Positions 35,973 through 49,069 of a stretch of 64,000 nucleotides of DNA are shown piece after piece. How positions within the stretch are numbered: the stretch's first letter is position 1; each line of letters starts with the position of its first letter. The notes beneath the pieces were generated by a model that was not told the DNA's origin, did no database searches, and saw nothing but the letters and a program-made list of their open reading frames with translations. Source of the stretch: Ligustrum vulgare (Eukaryota; Streptophyta; Magnoliopsida; Lamiales; Oleaceae); the NCBI GenBank assembly GCA_963555705.1, contig OY743179.1, forward strand, positions 25,112,192 through 25,176,191, given 5' to 3'. Both the position numbers and the translations under genes were made by a program.

Positions 35973-37169
35973 TGATATAATGCATAATTGTTGTTTAATA
36001 TGTGATATTTCCTCTTATCTAATGATTTTAAATGCTTAAGTTATGGATATTGATTATATTTTATGTTTTGTGAATTAGATGAAGGAGTTAGACAAAAATT
36101 GGACTCAATATCATAAATTGAGAAAAATGATTTTGGAACTCAAAAGTGGGCCATTGTTTTTTGGAAGAAAAGAAGCCCAACAGCTGGACTTGGACTAAAA
36201 GGGCTTGGGAAGAAAAGGGTACATCAGCTGACTTCTTGAAAAAAAAATAATAGGGGAGCAACACATTTTTGGAAGATAAAGGAGGCAGCCACGTTTTTGA
36301 AAAATCTTCTTCATTAGAGTTTGACTTTTATTTTTATTATTCTTTTAGTTTTTCTTTTCAATATTGATGGATAGCAAATTTTATATTCCAATACAAGGAT
36401 AATCGATGTTTTGATTCTACAAAAATTGTTAGATCGAATTAATTTTATTGTTCTTTTATTTATTGTCTATTTATACATCTTTTATGTATATTTAAGTTGT
36501 AATTTTGATTGATTATACAAAGTACACGTTGTTTAATTGTTCGAAACAATACTTAGCTAATTAGAAATCTAAATCCATAATTATTTAGATTTTCTAATAC
36601 AAGTGGCAAATAACCTAGTTGATTTTATATAGATTTTCGATTCATGGTATGAAGATACATAACCTAACTTAAATGAATCATGCATGTGTATTCATTGATT
36701 AGAATTGGTAGTCTCTCTAAAGATTAGTGCTATTGGTAAATTAAATCCTAAGATCGTATCTGAGGTTATTTATTGATTAGGGAAATAATCAATGAGCGTC
36801 TCTTGATTATCGAGATAGTAATAAGAGATAGATTATTAGATCGTATCAATAATCATAACCAATTTAGAGAAGAGTAAAAGATTTTATTTTTTGCATCCAT
36901 GATTAATTCAATGAATCAATACTAAGATTATATTTTTTGCTAGATACTTGTTTAAATTGATTTTCAAAAATTTAATTTCATGCAATTTTTTTTTTTTTAA
37001 ATTGAGTTGATACTCAAAATTCAAAATCCCCTTTGTTTTTAATTTAGTGTTTTAATTTCCCAAAAAATTAAATCTAACCAATCCCCATGAATTCAACATT
37101 TCTTACTGCTATCACAACTTATTATTCTATAAGCAAGATATTATTATTTGCTGCATTCGACACCTATCA
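35973..37169 (+). repeat. 3' LTR of Athila-3
   Basis: TGATATAATG to CACCTATCA (1197 bp). Alignable along its length to 2175-3536, with more divergence than the two Athila-1 copies show, so from an older or different family member. Confidence 0.87.
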
Positions 37170-37299
37170 ATAAATTAATTGATGCATTTTTATCTATATT
37201 AATTATTTAGTTTTCTCCATTTATCATTTGAATCTCGAGTAACAATATTATTATGAGAGTCATTTATTGGATGTCAATTATCTGACTAGACCAAAATTT

Positions 37300-40200
37300 T
37301 GATTGACACTGTAATCTAAGAAAAATTGGATATGTCCTTGAACAACTTTTTCCAGAAGTTCTCACTGAGGACTTGACTAAGGAATAGGTGGTTACTTAAC
37401 ATATTGATGATGATAGTAGTGGAACATACATGATGCATGCAACTATGTCACCTAACTTACAAAAGCAACATGAGAGTATGGATTCTAACATTGTGATTAT
37501 AAATCTCAAAGAGTTGCATGATAAACAATCACATGTGGAAAGATATGAGAATTCCAAACTATACTATGCAAAATGGTAGCAAAATCTTCAGTCGATGTCA
37601 TGTATTGAAGATGATTGGCTACATTAAGAAGTTTTTTTTTTTTTTTTTGTGGTGGACCATGAACTACTTGGTTCTGCAATCTCTACCAAAGAGTTATTCA
37701 AAGATCATTTTGAATTTTAACATGAATGAGCTCGAGTACACGCTCCCTAAGTTGCTGAATATACTTAAATATATCGAGCCTAATATCAAGTTTGATAGTG
37801 TGGGGGGGGGGGGGGGGGGCGGGGGCGGGAGTGTTGGCCAGATTCCTCCAAAGGTGAGAAGAAGCCTAATAGAAGCTTTGAGAAAACATCCAATAAAGCT
37901 GACACAAGCAAAACAATGGTCGAAGCAATGAAGGACAATCCGAATCTCAGTGACCTTGTTTTCATTTGGAATGAAAGGTTGCTGGAACAACTGCAAGGCT
38001 TACCTCACAAGCTTAAAAGTAAATAAGTCTTCTGAAACTCTTATTACACGTAATTTTTATTGAGGTCATGATTTAATTATTTCTTTGGCCTCTCTAGTAT
38101 TAGATATCAGATATGGATCTCATATTTGAATAAATATGCTCAAAAAGAAAAGTATACTATTGTAGAAAGGAAGAAGTTTACCTACACGTTGGGAATGAGC
38201 AATGGTTGCTTATTACCTATAGAAACAAACTTCTTACCATTGCCTTGCAAATTAGTATTAGAATTAGAGAAATGTCATTCTTACCATTACCGAGAAAATT
38301 AATTCAATTTCATGTTTCAACATTAACTGTTTTAATTGTTAAGGACAATTGTTATTTCCTTTTATCTTGAGAAGATATAAAATGGTTGTAGTGAATTGCT
38401 AAATAACATTTATATTCTAGATATTGAGATTTCTATTATGAGCATAGAAAATAATAGTCATAAAGTCATATTTGAATTATATACATCTCTAACACTGCAG
38501 ATTCAATCACATAAATAAATAAAAAAAGCATTTCCAAATTAGATGGGGATGTAGATTTGATGTCAATTGATTTTGAATCACTTGACAAATGCAATCTATG
38601 CATGTTAGGCAAGATGACCAAATCTTCTTTCACTGAAAAGAAGGAATGTCTACATAATTATTGGAGCTAATCAATAGTGATGTACATGAACCGATGTCAA
38701 TTACTATTAGAGATGGTTTCCCTTACTTCATCATGCTTACTAACGACCATTCTAGATATAGTTATGTATACTTCATGAAATTCAAGTATGAAGCTCTTGA
38801 AAGGTTCAATCTAAGACTAGAGAAATAACTAGGTAAATAAATTCTCACACTAAGATTTGATCGAAGTGAAGAACATCTTAAAAGTGAAATTTTAGATTAC
38901 CTAATAGAGCATAAGATTCACTCACAGTGGACTTCAATTTGTACACCGCGATACAAGGATGTATATGAAAGGAGAAGTAGTACACTATTAGATATGGTAC
39001 GATAAATGATGAGCCATGCAAACCTCCCAAAATCGTTTTAGGGTCATGCATTGGATACCGGGTGCTATACATTAATTCGTGTCCTATCTAAATCAGTCGA
39101 CGAAAATCATACAAGTTATGAAAGCACAGAAAGCCCAACTTATATCAAATAAAAGTCTGAGGATGTGAGACTTACGTGAAGCGCACTGAATAAGATAAGC
39201 TAGAGTCTAAATTCGATAAATGCATATTTATCAGATATATGAAAGTGACTATTGGATATGAATTCTATAATCCTACTGAGAAGAAAATCTTCGTCTATAG
39301 ATATGTTTTCTTCCTAAAGAAAGAGTTCATACTAGGAAAGGACAATGAGAGCGAAATAGAATTTGAAGATGTTAAAAAATTACAAATTTAGTTGACCAAA
39401 TAGATGACAATGAGAGTGATCCCACACTATTTGATGGAAAAACTCATGATCAGGAAGTAAAGATTCATTATGACATGTAGCTCAACATATATCTAGTAGG
39501 ATCATTCGACCTCCTAAAAGGTACAAATTCACGATTACTAATCAAACATTACTAATGAGGATAATGAGCCTATAAATTACGCAGAATAAAAGTCAAGTGT
39601 TGGCTCAAAGAGAAAGCAAGAAGCCGTGGAATCTAAGATGAACTCGATGTATGTGAACAAGGTCTGAACCTTGGTCCACCTACCCGATGAAATAAAATCC
39701 ATAGGTTGTAAATGTATTTACAAGAAGAAAACACCAATACATGCAAAGCAAGGCTAATAACAAAAGGTTACAAACAAAGACAATAAATTGACTTTGAAAA
39801 CATCTTTTAATATGTATCCATGCTTAAGTCCATTCGAACTTTGCTTGTAATAGTTGCATATCATGACTATTAGAAATGGCAAATGGATGCGGAAACTGCA
39901 GTTCTGAATCTGAATATGCAATAAGGAAGTGTAGTGACATAACCCAAAAGTTTTCAATCTAGAGATGCTAACAAGGTATATAAGTTTGACCAATCAATAT
40001 ATGGATTGAAACAAGCCTCTGTGAGCTAGATTCTTCGTTTTGATGAGACAATTAAAATTTTTAATTTTATCAAAAAAATGAAGAGGGACTTTAAGTTTAC
40101 AAGAAGGCAAGTGGGAACATCGTTATATTCATTATATTACATGTAGATGACATATTATTAATGAAAATGACATCTCATGCTTCATCTATAAAATTGTGAT

Positions 40201-40880
40201 TGTCAAAGATTTCCTCCATGCAAGATATATGAGAAGCAATTTATATCTTAGAGATCTATAAAAATGGCTCTAAAGATTGCTTCACCTATCCCAATTTACA
40301 TGCATAGATAAGATCTTAAGAATATCTTAAATGGAAAAAAAATAAAGAACTTAGAGTTCATGGATAACTAATATTGACTTCCAGTAAGATTAGAAAGATA
40401 GCAATTCTCAATAAAGATATGTATTCACTCTTAATGGAACATTTAGCTGGAAATGTACCAAACAGGAAGCAACCACCGATTCAATAATGGAAACCTAATA
40501 TATTGTTGCTTCAGAAGCAACAAAATGTTGTGGTCTGGATCAAGAAGGTCATTAATGAACTTGGAGTAGTTCCTAACATTGTTGACATTGTTGATCACAT
40601 ACTTCTGTTAAGTGAACAATTGAGTCATCGCGCAAGCAAATGAATTAAGATCTCATCAACGATCCAAACATGTATTAAGGCAGTATCATCTCATCAGAGA
40701 TATTACAAAGAAATGACGTAAAGAATGAACAAGTTCCCACGAGTGTTATTATTGTAGATCACTGACAAAGAGTTTTTGCAACATAAATATGATCGTCATG
40801 TAGAATTTTATGGTATTAAATACATAAGTGATTGTCTCTAGTGCAAGTGGGAGTTTCCAAGTGTTATGTCATATATCCAA
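37300..40880 (+). pseudogene. Copia-2, highly degenerate Ty1/copia element
   Basis: Plus strand. gag: ELHDKQSHVERYENSK, HVLKMIGYIKKF, LQSLPKSYSKIILNFNMNEL and EYTLPKLLNILK. Integrase region: LDKCNLCMLGKMTKSSFTEK, then IHSDVHEPMS and YVYFMKFKYEALERF. Faint RT and RNase H traces follow to a polypurine-like CTAGTGCAAGTGGGAG at 40839-40854. Frameshifts and stops are dense, and the LTRs are absent or truncated. A pure G tract lies at 37802-37819. Confidence 0.82.
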
Positions 40881-40919
40881 TCCTTTGATCAAACACTTTT
40901 AATATAATGGATTCATTTT

Positions 40920-42433
40920 TGAAAATTTAAAGTTGTCTAAATTTGATAAACAGACTGTCACAGATGTGTCTGGACAGTAACCAGTTAACAGTAAATTGTT
41001 AAGTTTTGTTTAGCGCAGTACCAGATGAATCTTGCTTAGGCAGATTCGTCTGGATAGTAAAATATAAACAATTAGAATAAATCGTGCGGAATTATAAATG
41101 GACAAGAACACAATAATTTGAGCTTAACGTGGGAAAAACACTAACAGGGAAAACCCACGGTTTGCATCCTGCGAACAAAATCAATCAATATATAAGGAAA
41201 GAGTTTATACAGATCAATCTAAACTACAGGATAAATCTATGCATAGACTTTATCAAACATCCAAGAAATAGATCACTCCCTGATCCTTCCGTGGCATGTA
41301 ATGTGAGCTGGCATCCCACCACTCTTAAGTAGTTTTCTTTGAATCTGCAACACCTTTTCAGTAACCTCGAACTCCCATTTGAACACGATCCAAACCTCCC
41401 ATTTGATCTTCACGCTGAAATACTTTCCTTCTCTCAGTGATTGAATCCTCCTTCCGGAGTGTTGAAGTCACCACACGAATGAAGCTTTAATTATTGGCAC
41501 AATACAAAAATATAGCTTCAAGACTTCTTTTAGTGGACGTGTAATATTGTAAGCACCACACGGATTTTTTGTGTTTTCACGTCTCACAGAAAACGTCCCG
41601 TTTTCCTTCTCTTTATAGTGCAATTAGGTTTACTTGGTTCCCAAGTTTCCTTATTGCACAAGATCTCTACAACCCGCAAAACATGGTAGAGATAATTAGT
41701 AAAAGGTAAGAGAAATATTCTTACTAAATCTTACCATAACCAAGATATAGATAAATCATGTAAGATCTTACCATAAGTTAATCAATCACGTGATTAACAT
41801 AAACTTGGACTTCATATTTTCGGCCCTATCAAGAATTTTCCCTAGATAGATTTTCGTCCAACAAATCTTACCATATGCAAAGATAAGAATGAAATATTTT
41901 TGACCATATCAAGAAGATGCTTACCATATTTTGGATACCTTGACAATCACAATATATTATCAAGAATTTTACCAAAATAACAAGATCAAGATTTCAAGAT
42001 ATTTTCGAGATTATGATCAAATATTTTCGGCCAATCAGAATATTTTACCAAGACTTAAAATATAATCAAAATACTTATAAGTGATAAAGATATAATTTCA
42101 AGCCAAGTAAACTATTATCACAATTCTTATCACAAACGATAAGTGATAGACTTCTACCATTATCACAATACTTATCATATAAGATAAGCAACAAACATTA
42201 TCTCCAAAATATTATCACAATATATCTTGTCATTATCATAGAAGATAAGCAACAAATATTATCACAATATATAGGAGATAAAGACAATATTACGTTCAAG
42301 AAATATTTAAGTAATTTAATTAAACATAATAAATTACTAAATAAAAATATTTAGCAATAAACTAAATTCATTAAATTACAAACATGTAGGAAAATAGAAA
42401 ATGCCAATAAATATAACTTAAAATAAGTTAACA
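40920..42433 (-). repeat. 3' LTR of copia-3
   Basis: The minus strand starts TGTTAACTTATTTT at 42433 and ends AAATTTTCA at 40920. Matches 53525-53981 closely over the shared part. Confidence 0.9.
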
Positions 42434-42434
42434 A

Positions 42435-42446
42435 TCTCCCCCTTTG
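42435..42446 (-). other. Polypurine tract of copia-3
   Basis: The minus strand reads CAAAGGGGGAGA directly before the 3' LTR. Confidence 0.85.
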
Positions 42447-43102
42447 ACTTTTTCTATTTTTCCAAAACTTAATCATCTTTTCACAAATATAGAAAGAAGT
42501 AACATGCAATTATTAAGCTCCCCCTATCAAAATTCTCCCCCTCAAGTCATGCATCATAATAAGCCCACTTCAACAAATTCATGCATGTAACGAGAGAAAA
42601 ATAATAAGCATATAAAGGAGAATCAAAATAAACCAAAAGTTACTTCAACATTCAATTAATCAGAAAAGATGAGAAAAAAAATACTACTCCCCCTTTTTGG
42701 AAGAAATAGGGGAAGCAATCCACGTCTTGTAACCTACCAATGTAAGCATGAGTAGACAAAAATTAGGCAAAATTCAGTTACAGACAATAAAACCTGCAAA
42801 TAAAGGTTGAGTTTTAGAAAACTCTGAAAACACAAAATAAACGCTTCCCCTTACTGCAATGCATAGAAATTTAATGCAGTAAGATATCTATATCTCTCCC
42901 CAACAACCTCTCAAACATAGAATTCATGTAAACATGCAAATAGATTCCAGTTACCCAATTATGCCATCCTGACCAGTCGATTCAGGTTGCCCAGATCCAT
43001 CTATAGGTCTCTAGACACCCAGATATATGGTTTTTGATAATCAGCATGGGCACCAGTCGACCAAAACTTAAAACTGAAAGGTGTAAGCGTACCTTTGGTA
43101 GT
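42447..43102. other. Copia-3 3' non-coding region
   Basis: No gene seen between the extra ORF and the polypurine tract. Contains further CTCCCCCT-type purine tracts on the minus strand (42520-42540, 42688). Confidence 0.65.
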
Positions 43103-44140
43103 CTACACAAGGCTGCTAACAAATGATGAATGATCATACCTGGATCCACCTGGTGTAGTGTATTCATCTGCCCTTGTACTCAGTTTATTTTTCTTTGTGG
43201 TCACCGTGTTATTCACCTTTTTTTCTTTCTTTCTGTCTGGTCTAACAGTCTCTTCTGCTTCATATTCTACAGCATCATCCTTGTTTTTAGGCCTTTCTCT
43301 CTTATTAGATTCATTCTGCTCCTCTAATTTTTCATTTTCAACTCCAGACTCAGATTCCTCAGTTTCATTTGGTTTTTCTTTTGAAGAACCTCCAAGCAAC
43401 TGGTCCAGCGTGTCTTCAAGTCTTTTGATACAAACCTTGAGATCAGACACCTCTGCCTTTAACCTAATAATCTTTGCTTCTAGCTTGCCAATTCTGATAT
43501 CCTGGCCAGACGAATCTTGTTTACCAGGAGTGTCACACAAAACCTGTTTCCTGTGAGAGGTCTGCATCTTCATTGTTTTCCTGCATCTAACCCTGTTTAA
43601 CACCTTGGGATTGATCACTAGATTATCCTCTAGCAACTGAATACCCTGATCACGAAGCAATTTTGAAATAATCCAAGGATGATCCAATAATTGATTCCTC
43701 TGATTTCTCTTCTTCAGCTTCTGACTCTGAATCACCAGATTCATCTGATGTACCTGAGTTCGGGTCAGATCCATCTACGTCTTCTGCCAATTCATTTTTC
43801 AGATTTACCTTTCACATCTTTATCATCTTTTGGCATCTCCCCCTTTGTTTCAGACTGTTTGCTCGAAATTTCTCTAGTAACAATTAATTCACTTCAAATA
43901 TCTAAGGGAGAAAGGTGACTGGTAGGAAGATTATCAAACATAGGTGTCGAATTTGCACCCATAACTTGTGGCTTGGTGGTAGAGCCGCCTTGGCTTGGTT
44001 CGACTATAGGCTGAGTTGGAATTTGAACTCGTTCTGGAATGAGTAAGAACGGCTGGTGTGGAGGCAGTGAAGGAGATTCGAAAAGAGATTTTTTGAGGAA
44101 TTTGAGTATAAGTAGAATTCAAGAGATTTTTAAAATCCAT
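43103..44140 (-). pseudogene. Copia-3 extra ORF downstream of pol, charged coiled-coil protein
   Basis: N-terminal part starts MDFKNLLNSTYTQIPQKISF (44140) and shifts frame near 43990-43780. The longer part (43774-43103) has a predicted coiled coil (IGKLEAKIIRLKAEVSDLKV, CIKRLEDTLDQL) followed by an acidic/basic tail (EKPNETEESESGVENEKLEE, RPDRKKEKKVNN). No membrane segment or signal peptide is obvious. In SIRE-type elements this position holds a third ORF sometimes called env-like. I do not recognise a function. Broken by at least one frameshift. Confidence 0.55.
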
Positions 44141-45243
44141 TCCTTGTAGAGAAATATATCTCTTGAGAATCCTAGTTTATACCAATTTCATTTCCTTAAA
44201 AAATGAGATAAATATAGAAACATAATAGGTTAAGAATTAGGAAACAAATAAATTACCAAAATTGGGCTCCACAATCAACTGACTTGTTCTGCAAGATTTG
44301 CACATATTAGCCCACGATATACTGTCTTAAAAATAAAGATGTTTAGAATAAAATCTAAAAGTCGTGAATAAGAAAAATCTAAATGCATATGTATACCCGA
44401 GACACGTCTGAGCACTTGTTGGCATCTGTTGAGTCAGATATATCTGGCAGTAGACAGTCCACCACGAGCATGATTATGTTGATTAATGTGCGTATGTGAT
44501 CCGAGCAATCCTTAGTCATCCACATACTGCCACAAATCATATGATTGCCCTGACTTATCGATTTTGTCACCGTAATGCACAATAAGACCGATCAAAATCT
44601 ATAAAAAGTGCATTTTCTCAAATCCGGCTTGCCGACTTTTTCTATATTGTGGCAATGTCTTTTGGAAGTGGAAATAGCTTCACACAATCCCCAGAAGTTA
44701 TCTTACAGTATGTTCCCCTTTAGGTTAGAAGAAGGGTATGAACTTGGCTTGGATTGGTAGATTCACACAATCCCCAGAAGTTATCTTACTAGGTTTTCCC
44801 CTTACTTCTGCAATATTACCACATTTATATCAATTCATCGTATTTTGAGGCTAAAGGGTATGAACTTGGCTTGGATAGACAACCTTCTTTTCCACTAGCC
44901 CTGCCCTTGGATAATAAGAAAAATGCATGGAATGCTATAAGCAAGATTTAGATCATAGGTCTACACACAGAATATAAAATCTCATCCAGTAACAACCATA
45001 TGACATAGACAGTAGTGACTTATCCTTAGGATTGTCCAGATTTGAGTGCTAGTTAGATTCATCTGGAGACATGTTGACTGTTATCAGCCAGACGTATCTG
45101 TCTCGTTATCAGCCACAAGCACTCAGATTTATCTGCAAGCAAAAACATGATCTACTTAATATAAGAATAGGATAAGTTAACCAAAATGCAAAAAAGAAAA
45201 AAAATGCGAGTTTTTTATTTATTTTTATGAAATATACATGTTC
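44141..45243. other. Copia-3 intergenic region with internal direct repeats
   Basis: No gene. A perfect 28-bp direct repeat starts TTCACACAATCCCCAGAAG (44679-44706 and 44762-44789). A perfect 21-bp repeat containing GTATGAACTTGGCTTGGAT lies at 44733-44753 and 44856-44876. Confidence 0.7.
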
Positions 45244-45777
45244 CTATTCAGAAGGAGGTGATACTCCAATTTGTTTCCTAAGGCTTTCAAATTTGACAGT
45301 ATCTAGGGCCTTAGTAAACAAATCTGCCACCTGTAGATCAGTCTGTATGTGCTCCAGATTGATAATCTTTTGTTCCACCAATTCTCTGATGAAGTGGTGT
45401 CTGATGTCAATATGTTTTGTTCTGGAGTGCTGGACTGGATTCTTTGAGATATTGATGGCACTGGTGTTGTCACAATACATAGTGGCTTGTTCTGTAGATA
45501 TTCCATAGTCTTCCAACATTTGTTTCATCCACAGGAGTTGTGTACATCAACTCCCAGCTGCTATATATTCAGCTTCGGCTGTGGATAGTGACAACTGAAT
45601 TTTTCTTTCTACTTAGCCATGCCACCAAATTGTTCCCAATGTAGAAACATCCTCCAGATGTACTCTTTCAATCATCCACATTCCCAGCCCAATCTGCGTC
45701 TGAAAAACCTGCAAGATTGGCAATGGTATCTCTTGTAAACAAAATTCTGTAATTGAATGTACCACTTACATATCTGA
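45244..45777 (-). pseudogene. Copia-3 RNase H, second half of pol
   Basis: Resumes the RT/RNase H frame with YVSGTFNYRILFTRDTIANL and AGFSDADWAGNVDD. A stop then interrupts STSGGCFYIGNNLVAWLS. It ends with EQATMYCDNTSAINISKNPV, SRTKHIDIRHHFIRELVEQK and a terminal IGVSPPSE then stop. Separated from the RT by a solo LTR at 45778-49069. Confidence 0.88.
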
Positions 45778-46439
45778 TGTAGCGCCCCGAGTTCCGTATA
45801 CCCGATTCACTACGTCATTTTCTGTCTAAATTTTTCGAATAATATTTTTGCGGAAGAAATAATTGAAATTCATTTTTGGCAACATTAAATAAACTGTAAT
45901 GGCCGCTAAAATTGAAAACATTTATGAAACCATTTGAAATAGTAAATCGAACCATTAATATTGTAAAGAAATTGCCAATATCATAATTTCTCAAATAAAT
46001 GAACTTCTCTAAATTATTCGATTGTTTGGAAAATACGGAAATCATTAACGTCAAACTTTCAACCGTTCAACGATTATTGCCACCATCATTCATCGCTCGC
46101 CACCGTCTCCGAAATCTGCAAAACTGTTAAAAAGTAGGGTGAGTATTTCATGGGGGAAATACTCAGTAGACTCATCGCAAATTAATTTAATTTATAAGAT
46201 GATTAAACACATAAATCTCGGCTCTTTATAAAACGGGCATTGATAGAGCTTCTTTATAAAACAGCTCTTGATAACACTCATATTGTGCATTACAGTACGG
46301 GACATATTTTGCAAATCATAGACTCTTTGAAAATAGCTCTTTGAAAACATCTCTTTGAAAACCATATACTTATAAAAACATTTTAATTATGCCAAGCATA
46401 ATTTCTTTTGAAAGCATAACATAAGATAGGATTGAAATC

Positions 46440-46800
46440 CTCATAAACATAATAAGACACAAGAACTTTACCGAACTTAGGTGGCAAGAATTCTTATGCA
46501 GTAAAATCATAATTACAGTAAGATCATAATAACAGTAAGATCATAATAACAGTAAGATCATAATAACAGTAAGTATACCAAAACATAATTCATGAAATTC
46601 ATAGGGATCATTTCCATCATAACATAAGATAGGATCGAAATCCTCATAAACATACGCGACAGGAATTTTACCGAACTTAGGTGGTAAATCCTCATAAACA
46701 TATGGAAAGACAGGAATTTTACCGAACTTAGGTGGTAAATCCTCATAAACTTATGGAGACACAGAATTCTACCGAACTTAGGTGGTAAGAATTCTTATGT
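46440..46800. repeat. Tandem repeats in solo LTR B
   Basis: 46500-46575 has about four 16-17 bp units of CAGTAAGATCATAATAA. 46600-46800 has units of about 60 bp with AATTTTACCGAACTTAGGTG and AAATCCTCATAAAC, also present once before at 46435-46495. Confidence 0.88.
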
Positions 46801-47119
46801 GCATAGCAATGATCCAAAACATATAAAACATTATCGTAAAAACATAGGGTATACTTACTTTTCATAAAAACATAAGGTATATTTACCTTTCATAAAAACA
46901 TACTTGTTTTTCTTAAAAATTGACTTTCACAAGTCACATGACATTTATATGAAATCATAATTTAAATCAATTAATAAGTGCGAGTCTACCTCAAATCCGA
47001 CGAGTGCAAAGTTGAGCGGGAATGACTTCAATTTCTTTGATTTCTCCGTACGCTTCGTCTTAGCCAATAAGTCACTTTAGTCTATCGAATATATAGTTCA
47101 AAATGATAAATTATAATTT

Positions 47120-47370
47120 TGAGGACTAAAATTGATGTTTTGAAAGTTGAGGGACTAAAATGAATACTTTTGAAAGTTGAGGGATTAAAATGAATACTTT
47201 TGAAACTTGAGCTTAAAATCAAATAAAGTAAATCAGCAGGGACTGAATTGATCAGAATTTTAAAATGAAAGGGCTGATTAAAATTCATTTAAAACTTAAG
47301 GGCTGAAATTGATGATTTTAAAACTAAAAGGACTGAATGGAAACAAATTAAAATGTCAGGGACTGATTTG
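47120..47370. repeat. Degenerate short tandem repeats in solo LTR B
   Basis: Units built on TTGAGGGACTAAAATGAAT and ACTTTTGAAAG. Mirrors 22876-23260 in solo LTR A. Confidence 0.85.
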
Positions 47371-49069
47371 CAAATTCTGGAAAGTTAAATATATCAGATC
47401 TGTTTTTCTCTCTCTCAACTCACTCTCTCACGATCGACCTAACCCTCTCTCACTCGCGATCTGTGGTGAAACAAGGGTATTCAGCCGGCGATCGACAGGG
47501 CTCACCGGCGTTGGTTGCAATAAACGGTGAGGTTGCAAGTAGACCAGGTTGTGGGCTGATTTGTTGCGAGATTAGCGAAAACAGAGATAAACACGAGGCT
47601 TAAAGTCGCGATTTCTAGGCGATAATCCGGCGGTGGTTTGAGGTAAGTGACTGGCTTGGCTTAATCTGGTTTTGGGTTTTATTTTGATTTGGGGCTTTGG
47701 CACTGAATTGGAGTTAATTTGGGACTGGGCAGTGGAGGCGATGGGGTTGTGCGGACTTAGTGTTAGGCAGTAGCGGTGATGATTTGATTTGATGGAAGGC
47801 AGTTTGGAGCTGGTGGTTGGACTGATGATTGCCGGTTTTGGTTGTGATCTGTGTGTGGCTGAATATGGTGGATTGAATTGATAGTGATAAAATGGTATTG
47901 CAGTGACTCTGTGAATTGGAAGTCATGGAGGTGGCTGATGACGATCAGAGACTCTGGTGATGGATTGAATTTAGTCACAGGGAGTGAAAATGGATGAAGC
48001 TGAAGTGATTGCCTGAAATGAAGTTGGGTGGATGCTAAACTGAAATTGTACAGGGGTGGTTTGGGATTCGGTTGGGTGTCCACCTGAAGGGCAGTGTGCG
48101 ATCGGTGGTTTTGACATTGATGATGATGATGCTGATTGTCTGATTTGGAGATCAAAACGGGAAGAAACGAAATGGGTGGTGGTACAGATGAAGACTGCAG
48201 TGGCATTGTTTGGTGAATTGAGGATGATGGTTATGAACTGATTGTAGATTGATGATGACGATTTCGCAGGTGATTATATACAGATTGGTTTTGAAATTGT
48301 GGAATTGAGGTAAGTGGAGGTAATGATGTGATAAGTGGAGCATGGGTTGGTTTGGTGAAACCGTGGTGGAGTTTTAGGTTGAGTAGGAATTTGATTAGAT
48401 GTAAAGTGTTAGAATAAAATGATTAAAGGGGAGACATGAGGAATCAAAATAAATAATAGAAAGGAATATGGGTTGTGCCATGATTTGAATTGTGCAAATT
48501 GAATCTCGTAGGAGTAGAGAGTATTTGAATAAGGTAGTGAAGGTGGTTGGTGAGGATGAATTATGAAATTTGGGAATGAGATGGAAAGTGATCAATATGG
48601 AGGACATAATAATGTGAAGAGGAATCATTGAATGGAATACTCATAATTGGAATGATAAAATAAAGAAATGGTGGTTTGTGTCTTGCCGTGTTATATGATG
48701 ATAATGATGGTATTGTTTGTGAATGGAGAATAAGATAGTGTAGAATTTGGTGTAATATGAAATAGAAAATGGTGTAATATTCTTTATACAAAATGATGAT
48801 GTTTTTGGACTGAAAATACATTTGAATAAGGAAAATTGAGATATTTTAATAAATTTGGAATTCAAAATGATTTTGAAAATAATACTTTGAATAAATAATT
48901 AAAATAACATAATTTTAGAAATTCGGATTTTAATTTAAAATCGAACAAATTCGATATTTCTTGACTTGGCTAGACGAATCCGTCGCGGCATTAATTTCAA
49001 AACAATAGCGACTCAATTTTCTAAATATTAAAATAATTATTTATTGCATAAAAATTCTGGGTCGCTATA
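47371..49069. other. Solo LTR B, remainder, no gene
   Basis: GT-rich stretch (47640-48420) with long but unconvincing frames of Ser/His/Pro-rich composition on the minus strand. No domain recognised. Counterpart of the CACCAC-rich part of solo LTR A. Confidence 0.6.

Larger units (their letters stand above)
33367..37169 (+). mobile_element. Athila-3 remnant: protease fragment, 3' region, PPT and 3' LTR
   Basis: A protease fragment homologous to 5235-5550 is followed by non-coding DNA, a polypurine tract and a complete LTR of the Athila-1 family. gag, most of pol and the 5' LTR are absent. 33720-34430 (CT/CA-rich) and the part around a TATA-like CCTATAAATA at 34731 look foreign and may be a further old insertion. 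Confidence 0.75.

Noticed and set aside
47714..48865. Several His/Ser/Pro-rich minus-strand frames
   Set aside because: They overlap each other within solo LTR B, show no domain, and follow the biased composition of the LTR.
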